Below are positions 23,725-31,614 of a DNA stretch of 64,000 bases, one piece after another. The first letter of the stretch is position 1. Each line of letters starts with the position of its first letter. Source of the stretch: Streptomyces sp. 2114.4 (GTDB lineage Bacteria > Actinomycetota > Actinomycetes > Streptomycetales > Streptomycetaceae); NCBI RefSeq assembly GCF_900187385.1, contig NZ_FYEY01000001.1, positions 1,116,001-1,180,000 on the forward strand. Direction: 5' to 3'. Both the position numbers and the translations under genes were made by a program. Under the pieces are notes generated by a model. It was not told where the DNA came from. It searched no databases and saw only the letters and a program-made list of their open reading frames with translations.

Positions 23725-24351
23725 ATGCCCAAGCAGGTGGACCGAGAAGCCCGGCGCCGCGACGTCGTCGACGCCCTCTTCCGCGTCGTCGTACGCGACG
23801 GCATCCAACGCGCCTCGCTGCGCACCGTCGCCGACGAGGCGCAGCTCAACATCGGTTCGGTGCGGCACTACTTCGCCGGCCAGGAGGAGCTGATGCGCTT
23901 CGCGATGCGGTCGATGCTCGACCGGGTCGGCGCCCGGCTCCAGCGCCGCGTCGACGCGTTGGGCGATCTGAGCGGGCTGCCCGCGGCGCGGATCCGCGAC
24001 TGCGCGGTGGAGCTGCTGTCCGAACTGCTGCCGCTGGACGACAGCCGGCGCGCCGAGGTCACCGTCCTCGTCGACTTCTCCACCGCCGCCCGGACCCACC
24101 CCGCCCTCGACGACCTCGCCCGGGAGACCGCCACCGGCACCCGGTCCCTCGTCCGCCGCATCCTCACCCGCCTCGATACGGCGGGCGGCCTGCGCGCGGG
24201 GCTCACCCTCGACACCGAGACCGAGCGGCTGACGTCCCTCCTGGACGGCCTCGCCTTCACCGCCGTCCTGCGGCCCGACGTGCTGGACGCGGCGACCTGC
24301 GCCAGGGTCCTGCGCGCCCATGTCGACGGCCTCGGACCGGCCACGGCCTGA
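23725..24351 (+). CDS. TetR family transcriptional regulator
   Basis: 208 residues. RRRDVVDALFRVVVRDGIQRASLRTVADEAQLNIGSVRHYFAGQEELMRFA (about residues 9-60) is a TetR helix-turn-helix with recognition helix NIGSVRHYF. The C-terminal domain (LLSELLPLDDSRRAEVTVLVDFSTAARTHPAL) resembles the BetI-like TetR_C class. ATG 23725 follows AAGGG with short spacing. The paired operators upstream indicate autoregulation and control of the divergent small membrane proteins. Confidence 0.88.
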   Translation: MPKQVDREARRRDVVDALFRVVVRDGIQRASLRTVADEAQLNIGSVRHYFAGQEELMRFAMRSMLDRVGARLQRRVDALGDLSGLPAARIRDCAVELLSELLPLDDSRRAEVTVLVDFSTAARTHPALDDLARETATGTRSLVRRILTRLDTAGGLRAGLTLDTETERLTSLLDGLAFTAVLRPDVLDAATCARVLRAHVDGLGPATA

Positions 24352-24360
24352 ACGCGGACG

Positions 24361-24383
24361 GCCCCCGCCGTGATGGCGGGGGC
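24361..24383. terminator. Hairpin terminator between convergent genes
   Basis: GCCCCCGCC and GGCGGGGGC pair perfectly around GTGAT, between the tetR gene and the convergent DUF6986 gene; it can act in both directions. Confidence 0.75.
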
Positions 24384-24423
24384 TTCGTGGTGTCTGCCGG
24401 ACGGCGGGGGCGCCGTCGTACCG

Positions 24424-25707
24424 TCAGGCGGTGGCGGCGGGGCGGCCCGCGAGGGCGTCCAGGTCGGCGCGGGTCAGTCCGGTCAGCCGGGCAACCTCGG
24501 CGGGGTCCACGGCGCCGCAGTCCAGACCGCGCAGCAGATAGCCGCTGAGCGCCTTGGCGGTGGCGGGCTCGTCCATGACATCGCCGCCGGCCTTGGCGAC
24601 GTAGGCCGCGAGCCGGGCCGCGGCCTGCTCCAGGCCCTCACGGTAGAAGGCGTAGACGGCCGCGTAACGGGTGGGCAAATGGGCCGGGTGCATGTCCCAG
24701 CCCTGGTAGTACGCACGGGCCAGCGAGCGGCGCACCAGGCCGTGGTGCAGGCGCCAGGCGGCGTGCACCTGCTCCGTCGGGCCGACCGGCAGGACGTTGG
24801 TGGATCCGTCGGAGAGACGGACGCCGGTGCCCGCGGCGGCGACCTGCATCACGGCCTTGGCGTGGTCGGCCACCGGGTGGTCGAGGGACTGGTGGGCGGC
24901 GCTGACGCCGCAGGAGGCGCTGTAGTCGAAGGTGCCGTAGTGCAGGGAGGTGGCGCGGCCCTCGGCGGCCTCGATCATGCGGGCGACGGTGGCGCGGCCG
25001 TCGGCGCCCAGGATGGACTGGGTGGTCTCGATCTGGATCTCGAAACCGATCCGGCCGTCCTCCAGCCCGTGCGCCTTCTCGAAGGCCTCCAGCAGCCGGA
25101 CCATGGCGGTGACCTGCTCGGCGTAGGTCACCTTCGGGAGCGTCAGCACCAGGCCGTCGGGCAGGCCGCCGGCCGCCATGAGACCGGTGAGGAAGATGTC
25201 GAGGGTGCGGATGCCGCGGTCGCGGACGGCGGCCTCCATGCACTTCATCCGGATGCCCATGTAGGGGGCGGCGGTGCCTTCCCGGTAGGCGGCGGCCACC
25301 AGGGCGGCGGCGCGGGCCGCGGCCTCGTCCTCCTCGGCGTCCGGGCGGGGGCCGTAGCCGTCCTCGAAGTCGATGCGCAGGTCCTCGACCGGCTCACGGG
25401 TCAGCTTGGCGCGGACGCGGTCGTGGACGTCCATGGCGAGTGCGTCGGGGATGCCGAGGACGGCGGCGAGCGCACCGGCGTCGGGGGCGTGCGCGTCGAG
25501 AGCGGCGAGCGCCTGGTCCCCCCAGGAGCGCAGGGTTCCGGCGGCGAAGACGTCGCCGGGGACGTAGACCGTGTGGACCGGCTGGCGGGTGCCGGGGTCG
25601 CCCGGGTAGCGCCGCGCCAGATCCGCGTCCACCTGGGCGAGGGCGGCTCCGATTCCCTCGCGTACGGTGTCCGCGAGGCTCGTCGCCACGGTCTCCTGCT
25701 GCCCCAT
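24424..25707 (-). CDS. DUF6986 family, HpcH/HpaI aldolase/citrate lyase-like protein
   Basis: 427 residues. VEDLRIDFEDGYGPRPDAEEDEAA contains the acidic metal-binding DFEDG of the citrate-lyase-beta/aldolase TIM barrel. PYMGIRMKCMEAAVRDRGIRTLDIFLTGL and GFEIQIETTQSILGADGRATVARMIEAAEGRATSLHYGTFDYSASCG supply further barrel strands and catalytic acids. Related proteins are found with allantoin and glyoxylate genes in Streptomyces (from memory); the reaction is not established. Upstream lie two degenerate copies of a TTCCG-N5-CGGAA site, the kind used by IclR-family repressors. Confidence 0.75.
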   Translation of the reverse strand: MGQQETVATSLADTVREGIGAALAQVDADLARRYPGDPGTRQPVHTVYVPGDVFAAGTLRSWGDQALAALDAHAPDAGALAAVLGIPDALAMDVHDRVRAKLTREPVEDLRIDFEDGYGPRPDAEEDEAAARAAALVAAAYREGTAAPYMGIRMKCMEAAVRDRGIRTLDIFLTGLMAAGGLPDGLVLTLPKVTYAEQVTAMVRLLEAFEKAHGLEDGRIGFEIQIETTQSILGADGRATVARMIEAAEGRATSLHYGTFDYSASCGVSAAHQSLDHPVADHAKAVMQVAAAGTGVRLSDGSTNVLPVGPTEQVHAAWRLHHGLVRRSLARAYYQGWDMHPAHLPTRYAAVYAFYREGLEQAAARLAAYVAKAGGDVMDEPATAKALSGYLLRGLDCGAVDPAEVARLTGLTRADLDALAGRPAATA

Positions 25708-25747
25708 TCGATACCCTCCCGGTGCGCATGCCCGCCGATCGAGCGTT

Positions 25748-25783
25748 TTCCGCTCAACGGAATCAACAATCCGTATAGCGAAG
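25748..25783. promoter_or_regulatory. Paired TTCCG-N5-CGGAA operator-like sites
   Basis: TTCCGCTCAACGGAA (25748-25762) is a perfect-arm inverted repeat. ATCCGTATAGCGAAG (25769-25783) is a weaker copy with its centre 21 bp away (two helical turns, same face). They lie 41-76 bp upstream of the DUF6986 start, where an IclR-family regulator could bind. No iclR gene is in the window. Confidence 0.5.
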
Positions 25784-25901
25784 TTAACTGGGTCGGTTTG
25801 CCGAGGTCAACACCCTCCCGCAGGGCGGTGCAGGTCATGGGCGTACGGGCGGGCCGGAAACTCCCTGGCAGGCTCGCCGCGGCACCGCCAGAATCGCCGT
25901 C

Positions 25902-26420
25902 ATGACGTGGACCGCACCCCCCATCGAACGCAGAGAACTCCCCACCACGGCCGGTGAACGGGAGATGCTGCAAGGCTGGCTCGACTACCACCGCGACACC
26001 CTGCTCACCAAGTGCGCGGGCCTGACGCCCGACCAGCTCGTCGAGGCGAGCGCCGCACCCTCCACCCTCACGCTGCTCGGCCTGGTGCGCCATATGGCAT
26101 ACGTCGAACGCACCTGGTTCCGGGTGCGCTTCCTCGGCCGGCGGATCGCCGATCTCTACTACACCGAGGACGATCCGGACGCCGACTTCCACGCCGCGGA
26201 CCCGGCCGCCGCCGAGCGTGATATCGCCGTCTTCCGCGCCGAGATCGAGGCCTGCGACAAGGCGGTGGCGGACCGCGGGCTGGACGAAACCTTCTCCCCG
26301 CGCCCGGGGCGCACCCTGAACCTGCGCTGGATCTACGTCCACATGATCGAGGAGTACGCCCGGCACAACGGCCACGCGGACCTGCTGCGCGAGCGGATCG
26401 ACGGGGCCACGGGCAGCTGA
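25902..26420 (+). CDS. DinB family protein (DUF664 type)
   Basis: 172 residues forming a four-helix DinB bundle: [53 protein letters not shown] (first metal His) and [28 protein letters not shown] (two further His). These proteins bind divalent metal and are often thiol-dependent transferases; the substrate is unknown. A single gene, followed by a strong terminator. Confidence 0.85.
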   Translation: MTWTAPPIERRELPTTAGEREMLQGWLDYHRDTLLTKCAGLTPDQLVEASAAPSTLTLLGLVRHMAYVERTWFRVRFLGRRIADLYYTEDDPDADFHAADPAAAERDIAVFRAEIEACDKAVADRGLDETFSPRPGRTLNLRWIYVHMIEEYARHNGHADLLRERIDGATGS

Positions 26421-26470
26421 CGGCGCGGCACCCGGCCGACGGCGCGGCCCCGGCCGACGGCATCACGACT

Positions 26471-26511
26471 GCACGAGGCCCCGTACGCACCGCGCGTACG
26501 GGGCCTCGTGC
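26471..26511. terminator. Strong bidirectional hairpin terminator
   Basis: An 18-bp perfect stem (GCACGAGGCCCCGTACGC and its complement) encloses ACCGC, between the convergent dinB-like and etfA genes. Confidence 0.85.
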
Positions 26512-26544
26512 GAGGTCCGGAGCCGGGCTCCGGCGGGACGGTGA

Positions 26545-27507
26545 TCAGCCCTTGCGGGTCTTGACCTCGTCGGTGAGGGCCGGGACGACGTCGAAGAGGT
26601 CGCCGACCACGCCGTAGTCGACCAGCTCGAAGATCGGCGCCTCTTCGTCCTTGTTGATGGCGACGATCGTCTTCGAGGTCTGCATACCGGCGCGGTGCTG
26701 GATCGCACCGGAGATGCCCGCCGCGATGTACAGCTGCGGCGAGACCGACTTACCGGTCTGGCCGACCTGGTTGGTGTGCGGGTACCAGCCGGCGTCCACC
26801 GCGGCGCGCGAGGCGCCGACGGCCGCACCGAGCGAGTCGGCAAGCGCCTCGATGACCGGGAAGTTCTCGGCGCCGTTGACGCCGCGGCCACCGGAGACCA
26901 CGATCGCGGCCTCGGTCAGGTCCGGACGGCCGGTCGACTCGCGCGGGGTGCGCGAGACGATCTTGGTGCCCTTGGAGGAGTCGGCGACGGTCACCGCAAG
27001 CTGCTCGACGGTGCCGGCGGCCGGGGCGGCCTCCGGGGCGGCGGAGTTGGGCTTGACGGTGATGACCGGGGTGCCCTTGGTGATGCGGGACTTGGTGGTG
27101 TACGAGGCCGCGAAGACGGACTGCGTGGCCACCGGGCCCTCGTCGCCGGCCTCGACGTCGACGGCGTCGGTGATGATGCCGGAGCCGATGCGCAGCGCGA
27201 GACGGGCAGCGATCTCCTTGCCCTCGGCGGAGGACGGCAGCAGCACGGCCGCCGGGGAGACCGCGTCGTAGGCGGCCTGCAGCGCGTCGACCTTGGGGGC
27301 GACGAGGTAGTCGGCGAACTCGGGCGCGTCGGCGGCCAGCACCTTCACGGCGCCGTGCTCACCGAGGATCTTCGCGGCGTCCTCGGCCTTCGCACCGAGG
27401 TGCACGGCTACCGGCTCGCCGATGCGGCGGGCGAGGGTGAGCAGTTCGAGGGTGGGCTTGCGGACGGCGCCGTCCACGTGGTCGACGTAGACAAGGACTT
27501 CAGCCAT
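26545..27507 (-). CDS. etfA: Electron transfer flavoprotein alpha subunit
   Basis: 320 residues, normal length. The N-terminal domain begins [36 protein letters not shown]. The C-terminal FAD domain contains [39 protein letters not shown], the signature [34 protein letters not shown], and [22 protein letters not shown]. EtfA with EtfB accepts electrons from acyl-CoA dehydrogenases and passes them to ETF:quinone oxidoreductase. It follows etfB by 50 bp in the same operon. Confidence 0.97.
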   Translation of the reverse strand: MAEVLVYVDHVDGAVRKPTLELLTLARRIGEPVAVHLGAKAEDAAKILGEHGAVKVLAADAPEFADYLVAPKVDALQAAYDAVSPAAVLLPSSAEGKEIAARLALRIGSGIITDAVDVEAGDEGPVATQSVFAASYTTKSRITKGTPVITVKPNSAAPEAAPAAGTVEQLAVTVADSSKGTKIVSRTPRESTGRPDLTEAAIVVSGGRGVNGAENFPVIEALADSLGAAVGASRAAVDAGWYPHTNQVGQTGKSVSPQLYIAAGISGAIQHRAGMQTSKTIVAINKDEEAPIFELVDYGVVGDLFDVVPALTDEVKTRKG

Positions 27508-27557
27508 GGGATTGCTCTCCTGCGGGAAGAATGAGGGCGGTGGGGAAGGGCTGCGGC

Positions 27558-28343
27558 TCAGATGAACTTCTGGCCCGCGAGGAACTCGGCGAGCTGCTTG
27601 CCGCCCTCGCCCTCGTCCTTGACGATCGTGCCCGCGGTGCGGGCCGGACGCTCGGCGGCGCCGTCGACCTTGGTCCAGGCGCCCTCGAGGCCGACCTCGT
27701 CCGCCTCGATCTCCAGGTCCTCCAGGTCCAGGGACTCCACCGGCTTCTTCTTGGCGGCCATGATGCCCTTGAAGGAGGGGTAACGCGCCTCGCCCGACTG
27801 GTCGGTGACGGATACGACGGCCGGCAGCGCGGCCTCCAGCTGCTCGGTGGCGGTGTCGCCGTCGCGGCGGCCGGTGACCTTGCCACCGTCGACGGACACC
27901 TCGGAGAGCTGGGTGACCTGAGGAACGTTCAGACGCTCGGCGAGCAGCGCGGGCAGCACACCCATCGTGCCGTCGGTGGACGCCATACCGCAGACGACCA
28001 GGTCGTAACCGGTCTTCTCGATGGCCTTGGCCAGCACCAGCGAGGTGCCGAGGGCGTCGGTGCCGTGCAGGTCGTCGTCCTCGACGTGGACGGCCTTGTC
28101 GGCGCCCATCGACAGCGCCTTGCGCAGCGCGTCGTTGGCGTCCTCGGGGCCGACCGTGAGAACCGTGATCTCCGCGTCGTCGGCGGCTTCCTTGATCTGC
28201 AGGGCCTGCTCGACGGCGTACTCGTCGAGCTCCGAGAGCAGACCGTCCACGTCGTCACGGTCGACGGTCAGGTCCTCGGCGAAGTGCCGGTCGCCGGTGG
28301 CGTCGGGCACGTACTTCACACAGACAACGATCCTCAGGCTCAC
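27558..28343 (-). CDS. etfB: Electron transfer flavoprotein beta subunit
   Basis: 261 residues. MSLRIVVCVKYVPDATGDRHF opens the AMP-binding domain; EYAVEQALQIKEAADDAEITVLTVGPEDANDALRKALSMGADKAVHV and VVCGMASTDGTMGVLPALLAERLNVPQVTQL are family signatures. It is the first gene of the etfBA operon. The start is GTG 28343. A palindrome about 110 bp upstream may be the operator of a fatty-acid-responsive repressor. Confidence 0.97.
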   Translation of the reverse strand: MSLRIVVCVKYVPDATGDRHFAEDLTVDRDDVDGLLSELDEYAVEQALQIKEAADDAEITVLTVGPEDANDALRKALSMGADKAVHVEDDDLHGTDALGTSLVLAKAIEKTGYDLVVCGMASTDGTMGVLPALLAERLNVPQVTQLSEVSVDGGKVTGRRDGDTATEQLEAALPAVVSVTDQSGEARYPSFKGIMAAKKKPVESLDLEDLEIEADEVGLEGAWTKVDGAAERPARTAGTIVKDEGEGGKQLAEFLAGQKFI

Positions 28344-28453
28344 GCCGGCTCTCCTACCTGCTTCGTCTCTTCAGAACTGCCTTGTGCTGGCAGCATAGGC
28401 GCCTGTCGGGGCGGCTCCCGGTCGGTTGCGGTTCCCCACGCCGACCGCCATAT

Positions 28454-28465
28454 TACTCGCCAGTA
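28454..28465. promoter_or_regulatory. TACT-N4-AGTA palindrome upstream of etfB
   Basis: TACTCGCCAGTA is a perfect inverted repeat with a 4-bp centre, inside a short AT-richer patch ~110 bp before etfB. Its form is like operators of TetR-type fatty-acid regulators; the assignment is inference. Confidence 0.4.
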
Positions 28466-28555
28466 CATCGACTCTCGTGCCCCGAAGCAAGGCCGTCGAA
28501 ATGTGACCTTGCCAACGGACCCGACCGGCGGACGAAGCAGCGGAACGGGAACCCG

Positions 28556-29062
28556 TCAGTCCCGCAGGGCGTTGAAGCGTCCCTGGTGATAGAGCAGGGG
28601 ACGGCCGGGCCCCGCGGGGTCGCCGACGACCGGCCGGGCGAGCACGATGCGGTGGTCACCGGCGGGCACCCGCGCCACGACCTGGCACACCATCCAGGCC
28701 AGTACACCGTCCAGGAGGGGCACTCCCTCGGGTCCGGTGCGCCAGGAGGTGGCGGGACCGAAGCGGTTGGCGCCGCTGCGCGCGAAGGTGGCGGCCAGTT
28801 CCTGCTGGTGCTCGCCGAGTATGTGGACGCCGATGTGCTCGGCCTCCGAGACGGCGGGCCAGCTGGAGGCGCCGGTTCCGATGCCGAACGAGAGCAGCGG
28901 CGGGTCGGCGGCGACGGAGGTGAGGGACGTGGCGGTGAAGCCGACGGGGCGGGAGCCGTGCGCGGTGATCACCGCAACGCCGGCGGCGTGCTGCCGGAAG
29001 ACCGAGCGCAGCAGCTCGGGGGAGGCGGTGCGAGGCGTGCCGAGGCCGGGCGAGGCCGTCAT
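28556..29062 (-). CDS. Flavin reductase family protein
   Basis: 168 residues. SPELLRSVFRQHAAGVAVITAHGSRPVGFTATSLTSVAADPPLLSFGIG is the FMN-binding split barrel of the flavin reductase-like family (GFTATSLTSVSxxPP-type motif), and HIGVHILGEHQQELAATFA is also typical. It would supply reduced flavin to a monooxygenase or act as an oxidoreductase. ATG 29062 has AGAAGGA upstream. It is preceded by a 26-residue leader ORF and a hairpin on the same strand, suggesting attenuation, probably linked to sulfur supply. Confidence 0.87.
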   Translation of the reverse strand: MTASPGLGTPRTASPELLRSVFRQHAAGVAVITAHGSRPVGFTATSLTSVAADPPLLSFGIGTGASSWPAVSEAEHIGVHILGEHQQELAATFARSGANRFGPATSWRTGPEGVPLLDGVLAWMVCQVVARVPAGDHRIVLARPVVGDPAGPGRPLLYHQGRFNALRD

Positions 29063-29101
29063 GGAATTGTCCTTCTGGTGAGGTGTACGAGCCCGGGAAG
29101 A

Positions 29102-29131
29102 GCCGCCGACGGCTGTGCAGCGGTCGGCGGC
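29102..29131 (-). promoter_or_regulatory. Hairpin between leader peptide and flavin reductase gene
   Basis: GCCGCCGAC and GTCGGCGGC can pair as a 9-bp stem with a 12-nt loop, 18 nt after the leader stop codon (transcription order) and 40 nt before the structural gene. It is placed as an attenuator or translation-control hairpin would be. Confidence 0.45.
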
Positions 29132-29148
29132 GATGGTGTCGTCGCTGC

Positions 29149-29229
29149 TCACACGCCCGGACAGCGGGCGCTGGCGGTCCGCAGAAGATCGACGTGGGCG
29201 CGTCCGTACAGAAGATTTCCTCGCCGCAT
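29149..29229 (-). CDS. Putative leader peptide (26 aa), leaderless uORF
   Basis: ATG 29229 to TGA 29149 encodes MRRGNLLYGRAHVDLLRTAS and ends ARCPGV. The GRAHVDLLRTASARC pattern (R-x-H-V-D-L-x-R-x-A-S-x-x-C) matches the short leader peptides seen upstream of sulfur-metabolism genes in actinomycetes, where a late Cys codon is thought to sense cysteinyl-tRNA. No ribosome-binding site precedes it, and a promoter is positioned so that transcription would begin at its start codon. It lies 86 bp upstream of the flavin reductase gene on the same strand. Confidence 0.72.
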   Translation of the reverse strand: MRRGNLLYGRAHVDLLRTASARCPGV

Positions 29230-29235
29230 CACGTC

Positions 29236-29265
29236 AGAGTGACGATGTGTGACCCACAGCGTCAA
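29236..29265 (-). promoter_or_regulatory. Promoter for the leader peptide/flavin reductase transcript
   Basis: Reading the minus strand, TTGACG (29265-29260), an 18-bp spacer and CACTCT (29241-29236) are followed by 6 nt and then the ATG at 29229, predicting a leaderless uORF transcript. Confidence 0.5.
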
Positions 29266-29287
29266 GGGGCGCCCGCCATCTGGGAGA

Positions 29288-29623
29288 TCAATCACGGACG
29301 GCCGCGCCCAGCGCCGCGATGACATCGGCCTTCCGGGGCTGCCCGGAGGCACGGCGCACGATCGCGCCGTCCGCGTCGAGCACCAGCACCGTGGGAGTGC
29401 GCAGCACGTTCAGGTGGCGTACGAGGTCCAGGTGGTCCTCCGCGTCGATCTCGACATGGGCCACCCCCTCGACCATGCCTGCGACCTCGGCGAGGGTGCG
29501 CCGGGTGGCCCGGCAGGGCTGGCAGAAGGCGCTGGAGAACTGCAGCAGGGTGGCCCGCTCCCCCAGCTCCGCACCGATCTCGGCGGCACCGAGCCGCCCT
29601 CCGTCGTCCCGCTTGTGCACCAT
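29288..29623 (-). CDS. Thioredoxin-like protein
   Basis: 111 residues. ATLLQFSSAFCQPCRATRRTLAEVAGMVEGVAHVEIDAEDHLDLVRHLNVLRTPTVLVLDADG is a thioredoxin fold with redox motif CQPC (instead of CGPC) and the cis-proline RTPTV. ATG 29623 has AAGGAAAGG upstream. It ends 59 bp before the leader-peptide start on the same strand, so the flavin reductase unit may also be read through from it; the redox themes match. Confidence 0.82.
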   Translation of the reverse strand: MVHKRDDGGRLGAAEIGAELGERATLLQFSSAFCQPCRATRRTLAEVAGMVEGVAHVEIDAEDHLDLVRHLNVLRTPTVLVLDADGAIVRRASGQPRKADVIAALGAAVRD

Positions 29624-30105
29624 CGGCCTTTCCTTATGGCGTCGGTGCCACCTGCCGAAGCGCTCGCCGCCGCGAGCACCGCAAGGCACACCATGTGTCC
29701 AGTCATCGACGGGTGCAGCATTCACGGCACCGCAAAGATTCCCCGGCCCCGCACGGCCGGGGCTGCGGGAGGGGGAGGCATGGCTTCCGGCCCTTCGCGG
29801 TGAGGGGACCGGCCGGTTACGTCGTGGGGCCGCAGCGGCCGGGCCGCACGGCCACCGGCTGCGTGCTCGCGGCGGTCCTTCTCCACGCCGCCTTCGGCTG
29901 CTGCCCGGGGTGCGCGAGGTATCTTCTGCTGCGGAGACGGCCGCTGAGCCAATCTCCACGTGACAAGAATCTCCCGGCCCTGGCGGTCGACGCGCTGGCC
30001 GCCACGGCCGACATCGGGCACGATCTCCCGAAAGTCGCAGTTACGGCTGCGTAGGTTTCCGCCGGGAGAACCCTCCCCAGGCGTGGAAAAGGGGTCCTCC
30101 GGACA
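29624..30105. other. 482-bp intergenic region upstream of acyltransferase
   Basis: The region lies between the divergent thioredoxin-like and acyltransferase genes. No gene is supported. It contains the promoters, a GGGGGAGG stretch near 29772, and the operator-like palindrome 30042-30053. The rest shows nothing recognisable. Confidence 0.5.
30042..30053. promoter_or_regulatory. TACG-N4-CGTA palindrome before acyltransferase gene
   Basis: TACGGCTGCGTA is a perfect inverted repeat within GTTACGGCTGCGTAGGTT, 53 bp before the acyltransferase ATG. Similar TTACG-N4-CGTAGG sequences occur, to my recollection, before lipid genes in Streptomyces; binding by a TetR-type lipid regulator is inference. 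Confidence 0.45.
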
Positions 30106-30822
30106 ATGGCAGAGCTCGTCTATCCGCCGGTGATCGGCGCCGCCCGCACTCTCTTCAAGGCGCTCGATCTGAAATTCGACATCGCCGGGACGGACCACAT
30201 TCCGCGCCGCGGCGGGGCGGTTCTGGTGAGCAATCACATCGGGTACCTGGACTTCGTCTTCGCCGGGCTGACGGCCCGTCCCGCCAAGCGGCTGGTGCGC
30301 TTCATGGCGAAGGAGTCGGTGTTCCGGCACAAGGTGTCCGGCCCGCTGATGCGCGCGATGAAGCACATCCCCGTGGACCGGGCGCAGGGGATGCACGCCT
30401 ACAAGCACGCGCTGTCCGCCCTGCGTTCGGGCGAAATCATCGGGGTGTTCCCCGAGGCGACGATCTCCGAGTCCTTCACCCTGAAGACCTTCAAGTCCGG
30501 TGCGGTGCGGCTGGCCCAGGAGGCCGGGGTGCCGCTGCTGCCGGTGGCGCTGTGGGGCACCCAGCGGCTGTGGACCAAGGGCCACAAGCGCGATCTGGGC
30601 CGGAACCACCTGCCGATAACGATCCGGGTGGGCGAGCCGATGGAGGCCGATCCGGCCGAGCAGGCCGAGAAGATCACCGACCGGCTGCGGGCCCGGGTGC
30701 AGGACCTGCTGGAGGCGGCGCAGCGCGCCTACCCCGTACGTCCCAAGGACGCCGAGGACACCTGGTGGATGCCGGCCCACCTCGGCGGCACGGCACCCGC
30801 CGCGCCCGGGACCGCCGGATAG
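30106..30822 (+). CDS. 1-acyl-sn-glycerol-3-phosphate acyltransferase (PlsC-like)
   Basis: 238 residues. GGAVLVSNHIGYLDFVFAGL holds the catalytic NHxxxxD motif (about residues 43-49), VFPEATISES corresponds to the FPEGT substrate motif (G to A), and VPLLPVALWGTQRLW is the fourth acyltransferase block. It should acylate lysophosphatidic acid or a related lysolipid at the membrane. ATG 30106 follows a GTCCTCCGG stretch. The C-terminal tail is Ala/Pro-rich. Confidence 0.9.
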   Translation: MAELVYPPVIGAARTLFKALDLKFDIAGTDHIPRRGGAVLVSNHIGYLDFVFAGLTARPAKRLVRFMAKESVFRHKVSGPLMRAMKHIPVDRAQGMHAYKHALSALRSGEIIGVFPEATISESFTLKTFKSGAVRLAQEAGVPLLPVALWGTQRLWTKGHKRDLGRNHLPITIRVGEPMEADPAEQAEKITDRLRARVQDLLEAAQRAYPVRPKDAEDTWWMPAHLGGTAPAAPGTAG

Positions 30823-30826
30823 CGAA

Positions 30827-30854
30827 ACCCGGCGGCCGGAGCGGCCCGCCGGGT
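30827..30854. terminator. Hairpin terminator between convergent genes
   Basis: ACCCGGCGG and CCGCCGGGT pair perfectly across a 10-nt loop, just after the acyltransferase stop and before the convergent B3/4 gene end. Confidence 0.65.
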
Positions 30855-30876
30855 CCGGCCGCCCCGCGCCCGGGCC

Positions 30877-31602
30877 TCAGGGGGTCCAGATGTCGCCGAT
30901 CTCGATGCGGGCGCCGGGGCAGGCCTTCTGCAGCGTCTCGGCCAGTTCGGCGCCCGCGGCGCTCAGCGCGTCGAGGGGCATGGGGGCCATCCGCTCCAGC
31001 AGGAAGAGGGCGCTGACCGAGTCCTCGGTCAGGCGGGTGCGTACCCCCTGCCGCCAGTTCCAGCGGCGGCAGGTGACGCCCTCGTCGTCACACCAGACCA
31101 CCTCGCCCGCCTCGGGGTGCTCGACGGTCTCGGCGCCGCCGGCCGCGGTCACGAAGGGCTCGTCGCCGGTCGCCCGCACGAGCCGCATACCGCCCTGGAT
31201 GCGGTCCAGGTCCTCGCCGCCCACGGGGATGAGGTGGGCGACGCTGAGGGCGTTGTAGAGGTCGACGAGGCGGTTGATGCGGGGCAGACCGCCGTCCGCG
31301 AGCGCCCGCCTGGCCAGCGCCTCGGCGGAGTTGCGGGTGCGCGACGGCTTGCTGCCGAAGGCGGTGTACGCGGCGCGCCAGGCGGCGAGGTGTGGATCGT
31401 CCTGCGGGGCGCGGCCGTCCAGACGCCCGGCGAGGCGGCGGGTGGCCTCGTCCAGGAGCGCCGCGCCGGCCTCGTCACTGGGCCCGTTGGTCAGACCGTG
31501 GGCTTCGACGGCGAGGTAGCCGAAACCGGGTGCCAGGTCCCGCACCTCGTCGGAGACATGCAGGCGACGGGTCGTGCCGGAGACGTGCGAAGAGCTGGGC
31601 AT
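30877..31602 (-). CDS. B3/4 (B3/B4 tRNA-binding) domain protein
   Basis: 241 residues. The body (AAWRAAYTAFGSKPSRTRNSAEALARRALADGGLPRINRLVDLYNALSVAHLIPVGGEDLDRIQGGMRLVRATGDEPF) matches the B3/4 domain of phenylalanyl-tRNA synthetase beta chains found as a stand-alone protein. CDDEGVTCRRWNWRQGVRTRLTEDS is also characteristic. Free-standing versions are suggested to edit mischarged tRNA or bind amino acids; this is not shown here. It begins 12 bp after the transglutaminase-like gene and is probably co-transcribed with it. Confidence 0.85.
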   Translation of the reverse strand: MPSSSHVSGTTRRLHVSDEVRDLAPGFGYLAVEAHGLTNGPSDEAGAALLDEATRRLAGRLDGRAPQDDPHLAAWRAAYTAFGSKPSRTRNSAEALARRALADGGLPRINRLVDLYNALSVAHLIPVGGEDLDRIQGGMRLVRATGDEPFVTAAGGAETVEHPEAGEVVWCDDEGVTCRRWNWRQGVRTRLTEDSVSALFLLERMAPMPLDALSAAGAELAETLQKACPGARIEIGDIWTP

Positions 31603-31614
31603 CGGGGCCGTTCC

